A DNA stretch of 64,000 bases from Crossaster papposus (lineage: Eukaryota > Echinodermata > Asteroidea > Velatida > Solasteridae): positions 372,001 through 436,000 of the forward strand of contig JBAIAA010000599.1 in NCBI GenBank assembly GCA_037893245.1, read 5' to 3'. Both the position numbers and the translations under genes were made by a program. Under the pieces are notes generated by a model that saw nothing but the letters and a program-made list of their open reading frames with translations, was not told the DNA's origin and searched no databases. Each line of letters opens with the position of its first letter. The first letter of the stretch is position 1. Of this stretch, positions 9,991 to 22,800 are shown one piece after another.

Positions 9991-12910
9991 TGACTGAGAG
10001 CAGTCACTGTGCAGAGCAGAATAGTGAGTGTTCCCATCACAGTGTGACTGCGAGAGCATTCACTTTGTTGAGCAAAATAGTGTGTTCCAGTCACAGTATG
10101 ACTAAGAGCAGTCACTGTGCTGAACAGAATAGTGAGTGTTCCCATCACAGTGTGACTGCGAGAGCAGTCACTGTGCAGAGCAGAATAGTGAGTATTCCCA
10201 TCACAGTGTTACAGAGAGCAGTCAATGTGCTGAGCAGTATAGCAAGTGTTCACATCACAGTGTGACTGAGAGCAGTCACTGTGCTGATCAGAATAGTGAG
10301 TGTTCCCATCACAGTGTTACACAGAGCAGTCACTGTGCTGAGCAGAATAGTGAGTGTTCCCATCACAATGTGACTGTGAGAGCAGTCACTGTGCTGAGCA
10401 GAATAGTGAGTGTTCCCATCACAGTGTGACTGTGAGAGCATTCACTGTGCTGAGCAGAATAGTGAGTGTTCCCGTTACAGTGTGACTGAGAGCTCTCACT
10501 GTGCTGAGCAGAAGAGTTTGTGTTCCCATCACAGTGTGACTGAGAGCAGTCACTGTGCTGAGCAAAATAGTGAGTGTTCCCATCACAGTGTGACTGAGAG
10601 CAGTCACTGTGCTGAACAGAATAGTGAGTGTTCCAATCACTGTGTGACTGTGAGAGCATTCACTGTGCTGAGCAGAATAGTGAGTGTTCCCGTTACAGTG
10701 TGACTGAGAGCTCTCACTGTGCTGAGCAGAATAGTGAGTGTTCACATCACAGTGTGACTGCGAGAGCATTCACTTTGTTGAGCAAAATAGTGTGTTCCAG
10801 TCACAGTATGACTAAGAGCAGTCACTGTGCTGAACAGAATAGTGAGTGTTCCCATCACAGTGTGACTGCGAGAGCAGTCACTGTGCAGAGCAGAATAGTG
10901 AGTATTCCCATCACAGTGTTACAGAGAGCAGTCAATGTGCTGAGCAGAATAGCAAGTGTTCACATCACAGTGTGACTGAGAGCAGTCACTGTGCTGATCA
11001 GAATAGTGAGTGTTCACATCACTATGTGACTGAGAGCTGTCATTGTGCTGAACAGAATAGTGAGTGTTCTCACAACAGTGTAACTGAGAGCAGTCATTAT
11101 GCTGAGCAGAATAGTGAGTGTTCCAATCACAGTATGGCTAAGAGCAGTCACTCTGCTGAGCAGAATATTGAGTGTTCCCATCACAGTGTGACTGAGAGCT
11201 ATCGTTGTGCTGAACAGAATAGTGAGTGTTCCCACCACAGTGTGACTGAGAGCAGTCACTGTGCTGAGCAGAATAGTGAGTGTTCCCGTTACAGTGTGAC
11301 TGAGAGCTCTCTCTGTGCTGAGCAAAATATTGAGTGTTCCCATCACAGTGTGACTGAGAGCAGTCACTGTGCTGAATAGAATAGTGAGTGTTCCCATCAC
11401 AGTGTGACTGAGAGCTGTCATTGTGCTGAACAGAATAGTGAGTGTTCCCACAACAGTGTGACTGAGAGCAGTCATTATGCTGAGCAGAATAGTGAGTGTT
11501 CCAATCACAGTATGGCTAAGAGCAGTCACTCTGCTGAGCAGAATATTGAGTGTTCCCATCACAGTGTGACTGAGAGCTATCGTTGTGCTGAACAGAATAG
11601 TGAGTGTTCCCACCACAGTGTGACTGAGAGCAGTCACTGTGCTGAGCAGAATAGTAAGTGTTCCCATCACAGTGTGACTGTGAGAGCATTCACTGTGCTG
11701 AGCAGAATAATGAGTGTTCCCGTCACAGTGTGACTAAGAGCTCTCATTGTGCTGAGCAGAATAGTGAGTGTTCCCATCACAGTGTGACTGAGAGCAGTCA
11801 CTGTGCTGAGCAAAATAGTGAGTGTTCCCATCACAGTGTGAGTGAGAGCAGTCACTGTGCTGGACAGAATAGTGAGTGTTCCCATCACAGTGTGACTGAG
11901 AGCTGTCAATGTGCTGAGCAGAATAGTAAGTGTTCACATCACAGTGTGGCTGAGAGCAGTCACTGTGCTGAGCAGAATAGTGAGTGTTCCCATCACAGTG
12001 TGACTACGAGGGCATTCACTGTGCAGAGCAGAATAGTGAGTGTTCCCATCACAGTGTGACTGAGAGCAGTCACTGTGCTGAACATAATAGTGAGTGTTCC
12101 CATCACAGTGTGACTGCGAGAGCATTCACTGTACAGAGCAGAATAGTGAGTGTTCCCATCACAGTGTTACACAGAGCAGTCACTGTGCTGAGCAGAATAG
12201 TGAGTGTTCCCATCACAATGTGACTGTGAGAGCAGTCACTGTGCTGAGCAGAATAGTGAGTGTTCCCATCACAGTGTGACTGTGAGAGCATTCACTGTGC
12301 TGAGCAGAATAGTGAGTGTTCCCGTTACAGTGTGACTGAGAGCTCTCACTGTGCTGAGCAGAATAGTGAGTGTTCCCATCACAGTGTTACAGAGAGCAGT
12401 CACTGTGCTGAGCAGAATAGTGAGTGTGCCCATCACAGTGTGACTATGAGAGCAGTCACTGTGCTGAGCAGAATAGTGAGTGTTCACATCACAGTGCGAC
12501 TGAGAGCAGTCACTGTGCTGAACAGAATAGTGAGTGTTCCAATCACAGTGTGACTGAGAGCAGTCACTGTGTAGAGCAGAATAGTGAGTGTTCCCATCAC
12601 AGTGTGACTGCGAGAGCATTCACTTTGTTGAGCAAAATAGTGTGTTCCAGTCACAGTATGACTAAGAGCAGTCACTGTGCTGAACAGAATAGTGAGTGTT
12701 CCCATCACAGTGTGACTGCGAGAGCAGTCACTGTGCAGAGCAGAATAGTGAGTATTCCCATCACAGTGTTACAGAGAGCAGTCAATGTGCTGAGCAGAAT
12801 AGCAAGTGTTCACATCACAGTGTGACTGAGAGCAGTCACTGTGCTGATCAGAATAGTGAGTGTTCCCATCACAGTGTTACACAGAGCAGTCACTGTGCTG
12901 AGCAGAATAG
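9991..12910. repeat. Module B-like segment
   Basis: This stretch matches 25.75-28.9 kb with a shift of 15,750 bp, then 15,968 bp after loss of four monomers (218 bp) near 10,750. Module-specific markers shared with 26.2-28.1 kb and 40.4-42.3 kb are GAAGAGTTTGTG near 10,511, CCAATCACTGTGTG near 10,632 and CACTGTACAGAGC near 12,126. A private C-to-T change at about 11,376 (GCTGAATAG) would stop the forward open frame, as expected for non-coding DNA. Confidence 0.72.
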
Positions 12911-15900
12911 TGAGTGTTCCCATCACAGTGTGACTGTGAGAGCAGTCACTGTGCTGAGCAGAATAGTGAGTGTTCCCGTTACAGTGTGACTGAGAGCTCT
13001 CACTGTGCTGAGCAGAAGAGTGAGTGTTCCCATCACAGTGTGACTGAGAGCAGTCACTGTGCTGAGCAAAATAGTGAGTGTTCCCATCACAGTGTGACTG
13101 AGAGCAGTCACTGTGCTGAACAGAATAGTGAGTGTTCCAATCACAGTGTGACTGTGAGAGCATTCACTGTGCTGAGCAGAATAGTGAGTGTTCCCGTTAC
13201 AGTGTGACTGAGAGCTCTCACTGTGCTGAGCAGAATAGTGAGTGTTCCCATCACAGTGTTACAGAGAGCAGTCACTGTGCTGAGCAGAATAGTGAGTGTG
13301 CCCATCACAGTGTGACTATGAGAGCAGTCACTGTGCTGAGCAGAATAGTGAGTGTTCACATCACAGTGCGACTGAGAGCAGTCACTGTGCTGAACAGAAT
13401 AGTGAGTGTTCCAATCACAGTGTGACTGAGAGCAGTCACTGTGCTGAGCAAAATAGTGAGTGTTCCCATCACAGTGTGAGTGAGAGCAGTCACTGTGCTG
13501 GACAGAATAGTGAGTGTTCCCATCACAGTGTGACTGAGAGCTGTCAATGTGCTGAGCAGAATAGTAAGTGTTCACATCACAGTGTGGCTGAGAGCAGTCA
13601 CTGTGCTGAGCAGAATAGTGAGTGTTCCCATCACAGTGTGACTACGAGGGCATTCACTGTGCAGAGCAGAATACTGAGTGTTCCCATCACAGTGTGACTG
13701 AGAGCAGTCACTGTGCTGAACATAATAGTGAGTGTTCCCATCACAGTGTGACTGTGAGAGCAGTCACTGTGCTGAGCAGAATAGTGAGTGTTCCCATCAC
13801 AGTGTGACTGTGAGAGCATTCACTGTGCTGAGCAGAATAGTGAGTGTTCCCGTTACAGTGTGACTGATAGCTCTCACTGTGCTGAGCAGAAGAGTGAGTG
13901 TTCCCATCACAGTGTGACTGAGAGCAGTAACTGTGCTGAGCAAAATAGTGAGTGTTCCCATCACAGTGTGACTGAGAGCAGTCACTGTGCTGAACAGAAT
14001 AGTGAGTGTTCCAATCACAGTGTGACTGTGAGAGCATTCACTGTGCTGAGCAGAATAGTGAGTGTTCCCGTTACAGTGTGACTGAGAGCTCTCACTGTGC
14101 TGAGCAGAATAGTGAGTGTTCCCATCACAGAGTTACAGAGAGCAGTCACTGTGCTGAGCAGAATAGTGAGTGTGCCCATCACAGTGTGACTATGAGAGCA
14201 GTCACTGTGCTGAGCAGAATAGTGAGTGTTCACATCACAGTGCGACTGAGAGCAGTCACTGTGCTGAACAGAATAGTGAGTGTTCCAATCACAGTGTGAC
14301 TGAGAGCAGTCACTGTGCAGAGCAGAATAGTGAGTGTTCCCATCACAGTGTGACTGCGAGAGCATTCACTTTGTTGAGCAAAATAGTGTGTTCCAGTCAC
14401 AGTATGACTAAGAGCAGTCACTGTGCTGAACAGAATAGTGAGTGTTCCCATCACAGTGTGACTGCGAGAGCAGTCACTGTGCAGAGCAGAATAGTGAGTA
14501 TTCCCATCACAGTGTTACAGAGAGCAGTCAATGTGCTGAGCAGAATAGCAAGTGTTCACATCACAGTGTGACTGAGAGCAGTCACTGTGCTGAACAGAAT
14601 AGTGACTGTTCCCATCACAGTGTGACTGAGAGCTGTCAATGTGCTGAGCAGAATAGTAAGTGTTCACAACACAGTGTGACTGAGAGCAGTCACTGTGCTG
14701 AGCAGAATAGTGAGTGTTCCCATCACAGTGTGACTGCTAGGGCATTCACTTTGCAGAGCAGAATAGTGAGTGTTCCCATCACAGTGTAACTGAGAGCAGT
14801 CATTGTGCTGAACAGAATAGTGAGTGTTCCAATCACAGTGTGACTGAGAGCAGTCACTGTGCTGAGCAGAATAGTGAGTGTTCCCATCACAGTGTGACTG
14901 TGAGAGCATTCACTGTGCTGAGCAGAATAGTGAGTGTTCCCATCACAGTGTGACTGAGAGCTGTCAATGTGCTGAGCAGAATAGTAAGTGTTCACATCAC
15001 AGTGTGACCGAGAGCAGTCACTGTGCTGATCAGAATAGTGAGTGTTCACATCACTATGTGACTGAGAGCAGTCACTGTGCTGAGCAGAATAGTAAATGTT
15101 CCCATCACAGTGTGACTGCGAGAGTATTCACTTTGTTGAGCAAAATAGTGTGTTGCGATCACAGTATGACTAAGAGCAGTCACTGTGCTGAACATAATAG
15201 TGAGTGTTCCCATCACAGTTGACTGCGAGAGCATTCACTGTGCAGAGCAGAATAGTGAGTGTTCCCATCACAGTGTTACACAGAGCAGTCACTGTGCTGA
15301 GCAGAATAGTGAGTGTTCCCATCACAATGTGACTGTGAGAGCAGTCACTGTGCTGAGCAGAATAGTGAGTGTTCCCGTTACAGTGTGACTGAGAGCTCTC
15401 ACTGTGCTGAGCAGAAGAGTGAGTGTTCCCATCACAGTGTGACTGAGAGCAGTCACTGTGCTGAGCAAAATAGTGAGTGTTCCCATCACAGTGTGACTGA
15501 GAGCAGTCACTGTGCTGAACAGAATAGTGAGTGTTCCAATCACAGTGTGACTGTGAGAGCATTCACTGTGCTGAGCAGAATAGTGAGTGTTCCCGTTACA
15601 GTGTGACTGAGAGCTCTCACTGTGCTGAGCAGAATAGTGAGTGTTCCCATCACAGTGTTACAGAGAGCAGTCACTGTGCTGAGCAGAATAGTGAGTGTGC
15701 CCATCACAGTGTGACTATGAGAGCAGTCACTGTGCTGAGCAGAATAGTGAGTGTCCACATCACAGTGCGACTGAGAGCAGTCACTGTGCTGAACAGAATA
15801 GTGAGTGTTCCAATCACAGTGTGACTGAGAGCAGTCACTGTGCAGAGCAGAATAGTGAGTGTTCCCATCACAGTGTGACTGCGAGAGCATTCACTTTGTT

Positions 15901-16815
15901 GAGCAAAATAGTGTGTTCCAGTCACAGTATGACTAAGAGCAGTCACTGTGCTGAACAGAATAGTGAGTGTTCCCATCACAGTGTGACTGCGAGAGCAGTC
16001 ACTGTGCAGAGCAGAATAGTGAGTATTCCCATCACAGTGTTACAGAGAGCAGTCAATGTGCTGAGCAGAATAGCAAGTGTTCACATCACAGTGTGACTGA
16101 GAGCAGTCACTGTGCTGAACAGAATAGTGACTGTTCCCATCACAGTGTGACTGAGAGCTGTCAATGTGCTGAGCAGAATAGTAAGTGTTCACAACACAGT
16201 GTGACTGAGAGCAGTCACTGTGCTGAGCAGAATAGTGAGTGTTCCCATCACAGTGTGACTGCTAGGGCATTCACTTTGCAGAGCAGAATAGTGAGTGTTC
16301 CCATCACAGTGTAACTGAGAGCAGTCATTGTGCTGAACAGAATAGTGAGTGTTCCAATCACAGTGTGACTGTGAGAGCATTCACTGTGCTGAGCAGAATA
16401 GTGAGTGTTCCCATCACAGTGTGACTGAGAGCTGTCAATGTGCTGAGCAGAATAGTAAGTGTTCACATCACAGTGTGACCGAGAGCAGTCACTGTGCTGA
16501 TCAGAATAGTGAGTGTTCACATCACTATGTGACTGAGAGCAGTCACTGTGCTGAGCAGAATAGTAAATGTTCCCATCACAGTGTGACTGCGAGAGTATTC
16601 ACTTTGTTGAGCAAAATAGTGTGTTGCGATCACAGTATGACTAAGAGCAGTCACTGTGCTGAACATAATAGTGAGTGTTCCCATCACAGTTGACTGCGAG
16701 AGCATTCACTGTGCAGAGCAGAATAGTGAGTGTTCCCATCACAGTGTTACACAGAGCAGTCACTGTGCTGAGCAGAATAGTGAGTGTTCCCATCACAATG
16801 TGACTGTGAGAGCAG
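12911..16815. repeat. Local ~1.5-kb tandem repeat family
   Basis: From about 13.82 kb the sequence repeats at 1,525 bp and then at 1,471 bp, so 13.8-15.3 kb, 15.3-16.8 kb and the first ~770 bp of the following segment are successive copies. The 54-bp difference is one extra monomer at about 14,837-14,890. Special monomers include TCACAACACAGTG and CTGCTAGGGCATTC. Identity with the next copy stops at about 16,118 / 17,589. The left part (12.9-13.8 kb) is a mosaic of module C-type monomers. The five-monomer block is absent. Confidence 0.75.
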
Positions 16816-19800
16816 TCACTGTGCTGAGCAGAATAGTGAGTGTTCCCGTTACAGTGTGACTGAGAGCTCTCACTGTGCTGAGCAGAAGAGTGAGTGTTCC
16901 CATCACAGTGTGACTGAGAGCAGTCACTGTGCTGAGCAAAATAGTGAGTGTTCCCATCACAGTGTGACTGAGAGCAGTCACTGTGCTGAACAGAATAGTG
17001 AGTGTTCCAATCACAGTGTGACTGTGAGAGCATTCACTGTGCTGAGCAGAATAGTGAGTGTTCCCGTTACAGTGTGACTGAGAGCTCTCACTGTGCTGAG
17101 CAGAATAGTGAGTGTTCCCATCACAGTGTTACAGAGAGCAGTCACTGTGCTGAGCAGAATATTGAGTGTGCCCATCACAGTGTGACTATGAGAGCAGTCA
17201 CTGTGCTGAGCAGAATAGTGAGTGTTCACATCACAGTGCGACTGAGAGCAGTCACTGTGCTGAACAGAATAGTGAGTGTTCCAATCACAGTGTGACTGAG
17301 AGCAGTCACTGTGCAGAGCAGAATAGTGAGTGTTCCCATCACAGTGTGACTGCGAGAGCATTCACTTTGTTGAGCAAAATAGTGTGTTCCAATCACAGTA
17401 TGACTAAGAGCAGTCACTGTGCTGAACAGAATAGTGAGTGTTCCCATCACAGTGTGACTGCGAGAGCAGTCACTGTGCAGAGCAGAATAGTGAGTATTCC
17501 CATCACAGTGTTACAGAGAGCAGTCAATGTGCTGAGCAGAATAGCAAGTGTTCACATCACAGTGTGACTGAGAGCAGTCACTGTGCTGATCAGAATAGTG
17601 AGTGTTCACATCACTATGTGACTGAGAGCAGTCACTGTGCTGAGCAGAATAGTGAGTGTTCCCATCACAGTGTGACTGAGAGCAGTCACCTGGCTGAGCA
17701 GAATAGTGAGTGTTTCCATTGCAGTGTGACTGTGAGAGCAGTCACTGTGCTGAGCAGAATAGTGAATGTTCCCGCCACAGTGTGACAGAGAGCAGTCACT
17801 TCGAAAAACAAAATAGTGAGTGTTCCAATCACAGTGTGACTGAGAGCAGTCACTGTGCTGAACAGAATAGTGACTGTTCACATCACAGTGTGACTGAGAG
17901 CTGTCAATGTGCTGAGCAGAATAGTAAGTGTTCACAACACAGTGTGACTGAGAGCAGTCACTGTGCTGAGCAGAATAGTGAGTGTTCCCATCACAGTGTG
18001 ACTGAGAGCAGTCACTGTGCTGAACAGAATAGTGAGTGTTCCAATCACAGTGTGACTGAGAGCTGTCAATGTGCTGACCAGAATATTAAGTGTTCCCATC
18101 ACAGTGTGACTGCGAGAGCATTCACTTTGTTGAGCAAAATAGTAAGTGTTCACAACACAGTGTGACTGAGAGCAGTCACTGTGCTGAGCAGAATAGTGAG
18201 TGTTCCCATCACAGTGAGACTGAGAGCTGTCAATGTGCTGAGCAGAATAGTAAGTGTTCACAACACAGTGTGACTGAGAGCAGTCACTGTGCTGAGCAGA
18301 ATAGTGAGTGTTCCCATCACAGTGTGACTGAGAGCAGTCACTGTGCTGAACAGAATAGTGAGTGTTCCAATCACAGTGTGACTGAGAGCAGTCACTGTGC
18401 AGAGCAGAATAGTGAGTGTTCCCATCACAGTGTGACTGCGAGAGCATTCACTTTGTTGAGCAAAATAGTGTGTTCCAATCACAGTATGACTAAGAGCAGT
18501 CACTGTGCTGAACAGAATAGTGAGTGTTCCCATCACAGTGTGACTGCGAGAGCATTCACTGTGCAGAGCAGAATAGTGAGTATTCCCATCACAGTGTTAC
18601 AGAGAGTAGTCACTGTGCTGAGCAGAATAGTGAGTGTTCCCATCACAATGTGACTGTGAGAGCAGTCACTGTGCTGAGCAGAATAGTGAGTGTTCCCATC
18701 ACTGTGTGACTGTGAGAGCATTCGCTGTGCTGAGCAGAATAGTGAGTGTTCCCGTTACAGTGTGACTGAGAGCTCTCTCTGTGCTGAGCAAAATATTGAG
18801 TGTTCCCATCACAGTGTGACTGAGAGCAGTCACTGTGCTGAACAGAATAGTGAGTGTTCCCATCACAGTGTGACTGAGAGCTGTCATTGTGCTGAACAGA
18901 ATAGTGAGTGTTCCCACAACAGTGTGACTGAGAGCAGTCATTATGCTGAGCAGAATAGTGAGTGTTCCAATCACAGTATGGCTAAGAGCAGTCACTCTGC
19001 TGAGCAGAATATTGAGTGTTCCCATCACAGTGTGACTGAGAGCTATCGTTGTGCTGAACAGAATAGTGAGTGTTCCCACCACAGTGTGACTGAGAGCAGT
19101 CACTGTGCTGAGCAGAATAGTAAGTGTTCCCATCACAGTGTGACTGTGAGAGCATTCACTGTGCTGAGCAGAATAATGAGTGTTCCCGTCACAGTGTGAC
19201 TGAGAGCTCTCATTGTGCTGAGCAGAATAGTGAGTGTTCCCATCACAGTGTGACTGAGAGCAGTCACTGTGCTAAGCAAAATAGTGAGTGTTCCCATCAC
19301 AGTGTGAGTGAGAGCAGTCACTGTGCTGGACAGAATAGTGAGTGTTCCCATCACAGTGTGACTGAGAGCTGTCAATGTGCTGAGCAGAATAGTAAGTGTT
19401 CACATCACAGTGTGGCTGAGAGCAGTCACTGTGCTGAGCAGAATAGTGAGTGTTCCCATCACAGTGTGACTACAAGGGCATTCACTGTGCAGAGCAGAAT
19501 ACTGAGTGTTCCCTTCACAGTGTGACTGAGAGCAGTCACTGTGCTGAACATAATAGTGAGTGTTCCCATCACAGTGTGACTGTGAGAGCAGTCACTGTGC
19601 TGAGCAGAATAGTGAGTGTTCCCATCACAGTGTGACTGTGAGAGCATTCACTGTGCTGAGCAGAATAGTGAGTGTTCCCGTTACAGTGTGACTGAGAGCT
19701 CTCACTGTGCTGAGCAGAATAGTGAGTGTTCCCATCACAATGTGACTGTGAGAGCAGTCACTGTGCTGAGCAGAATAGTGAGTGTTCCCATCACAGTGTG

Positions 19801-22800
19801 ACTGTGAGAGCATTCACTGTGCTGAGCAGAATAGTGAGTGTTCCCGTTACAGTGTGACTGAGAGCTCTCACTGTGCTGAGCAGAAGAGTGAGTGTTCCCA
19901 TCACAGTGTGACTGAGGGCAGTCACTGTGCTGAGCAAAATAGTGAGTGTTCCCATCACAGTGTGACTGAGAGCAGTCACTGTGCTGAACGGAATAGTGAG
20001 TGTTCCAATCACAGTGTGACTGTGAGAGCATTCACTGTGCTGAGCAGAATAGTGAGTGTTCCCGTTACAGTGTGACTGAGAGCTCTCACTGTGCTGAGCA
20101 GAATAGTGAGTGTTCCCATCACAGTGTTACAGAGAGCAGTCACTGTGCTGAGCAGAATAGTGAGTGTGCCCATCACAGTGTGACTGAGAGCAGTCACTGT
20201 GCTGAACATAATAGTGAGTGTTCCCATCACAGTGTGACTGTGAGAGCAGTCACTGTGCTGAGCAGAATAGTGAGTGTTCCCATCACAGTGTGACTGTGAG
20301 AGCATTCACTGTGCTGAGCAGAATAGTGAGTGTTCCCGTTACAGTGTGACTGAGAGCTCTCACTGTGCTGAGCAGAAGAGTGAGTGTTCCCATCACAGTG
20401 TGACTGAGAGCAGTCACTGTGCTGAGCAAAATAGTGAGTGTTCCCATCACAGTGTGACTGAGAGCAGTCACTGTGCTGAACAGAATAGTGAGTGTTCCAA
20501 TCACAGTGTGACTGTGAGAGCATTCACTGTGCTGAGCAGAATAGTGAGTGTTCCCGTTACAGTGTGACTGAGAGCTCTCACTGTGCTGAGCAGAATAGTG
20601 AGTGTTCCCATCACAGTGTTACAGAGAGCAGTCACTGTGCTGAGCAGAATAGTGAGTGTGCCCATCACAGTGTGACTATGAGAGCAGTCACTGTGCTGAG
20701 CAGAATAGTGAGTGTTCACATCACAGTGCGACTGAGAGCAGTCACTGTGCTGAACAGAATAGTGAGTGTTCCAATCACAGTGTGACTGAGAGCAGTCACT
20801 GTGCAGAGCAGAATAGTGAGTGTTCCCATCACAGTGTGACTGCGAGAGCATTCACTTTGTTGAGCAAAATAGTGTGTTCCAGTCACAGTATGACTAAGAG
20901 CAGTCACTGTGCTGAACAGAATAGTGAGTGTTCCCATCACAGTGTGACTGCGAGAGCAGTCACTGTGCAGAGCAGAATAGTGAGTATTCCCATCACAGTG
21001 TTACAGAGAGCAGTCAATGTGCTGAGCAGAATAGCAAGTGTTCACATCACAGTGTGACTGAGAGCAGTCACTGTGCTGATCAGAATAGTGAGTGTTCACA
21101 TCACTATGTGACTGAGAGCTGTCATTGTGCTGAACAGAATAGTGAGTGTTCCCACAACAGTGTGACTGAGAGCAGTCATTATGCTGAGCAGAACAGTGAG
21201 TGTTCCAATCACAGTATGGCTAAGAGCAGTCACTCTGCTGAGCAGAATATTGAGTGTTCCCATCACAGTGTGACTGAGAGCTATCGTTGTGCTGAACAGA
21301 ATAGTGAGTGTTCCCACCACAGTGTGACTGAGAGCAGTCACTGTGCTGAGCAGAATAGTAAGTGTTCCCATCACAGTGTGACTGTGAGAGCATTCACTGT
21401 GCTGAGCAGAATAGTGAGTGTTCCCGTTACAGTGTGACTGAGAGCTCTCTCTGTGCTGAGCAAAATATTGAGTGTTCCCATCACAGTGTGACTGAGAGCA
21501 GTCACTGTGCTGAACAGAATAGTGAGTGTTCCCATCACAGTGTGACTGAGAGCTGTCATTGTGCTGAACAGAATAGTGAGTGTTCCCACAACAGTGTGAC
21601 TGAGAGCAGTCATTATGCTGAGCAGAATAGTGAGTGTTCCAATCACAGTATGGCTAAGAGCAGTCACTCTGCTGAGCAGAATATTGAGTGTTCCCATCAC
21701 AGTGTGACTGAGAGCTATCGTTGTGCTGAACAGAATAGTGAGTGTTCCCACCACAGTGTGACTGACAGCAGTCACTGTGCTGAGCAGAATAGTAAGTGTT
21801 CCCATCACAGTGTGACTGTGAGAGCATTCACTGTGCTTAGCAGAATAATGAGTGTTCCCGTCACAGTGTGACTGAGAGCTCTCATTGTGCTGAGCAGAAT
21901 AGTGAGTGTTCCCATCACAGTGTGACTGAGAGCAGTCACTGTGCTGAGCAAAATAGTGAGTGTTCCCATCACAGTGTGAGTGAGAGCAGTCACTGTGCTG
22001 GACAGAATAGTGAGTGTTCCCATCACAGTGTGACTGAGAGCTGTCAATGTGCTGAGCAGAATAGTAAGTGTTCACATCACAGTGTGGCTGAGAGCAGTCA
22101 CTGTGCTGAGCAGAATAGTGAGTGTTCCCATCACAGTGTGACTACGAGGGCATTCACTGTGCAGAGCAGAATAGTGAGTGTTCCCATCACAGTGTGACTG
22201 AGAGCAGTCACTGTGCAGAACATAATAGTGAGTGTTCCCATCACAGTGTGACTGCGAGAGCATTCACTGTGCAGAGCAGAATAGTGAGTGTTCCCATCAC
22301 AGTGTTACACAGAGCAGTCACTGTGCTGAGCAGAATAGTGAGTGTTCCCATCACAATGTGACTGTGAGAGCAGTCACTGTGCTGAGCAGAATAGTGAGTG
22401 TTCCCATCACAATGTGACTGTGAGAGCATTCACTGTGCTGAGCAGAATAGTGAGTGTTCCCGTTACAGTGTGACTGAGAGCTCTCACTGTGCTGAGCAGA
22501 AGAGTGAGTGTTCCCATCACAGTGTGACTGAGAGCAGTCACTGTGCTGAGCAAAATAGTGAGTGTTCCCATCACAGTGTGACTGAGAGCAGTCACTGTGT
22601 TGAACGGAATAGTGAGTGTTCCAATCACAGTGTGACTGTGAGAGCATTCACTGTGCTGAGCAGAATAGTGAGTGTTCCCGTTACAGTGTGACTGAGAGCT
22701 CTCACTGTGCTGAGCAGAATAGTGAGTGTTCCCATCACAGTGTTACAGAGAGCAGTCACTGTGCTGAGCAGAATAGTGAGTGTGCCCATCACAGTGTGAC

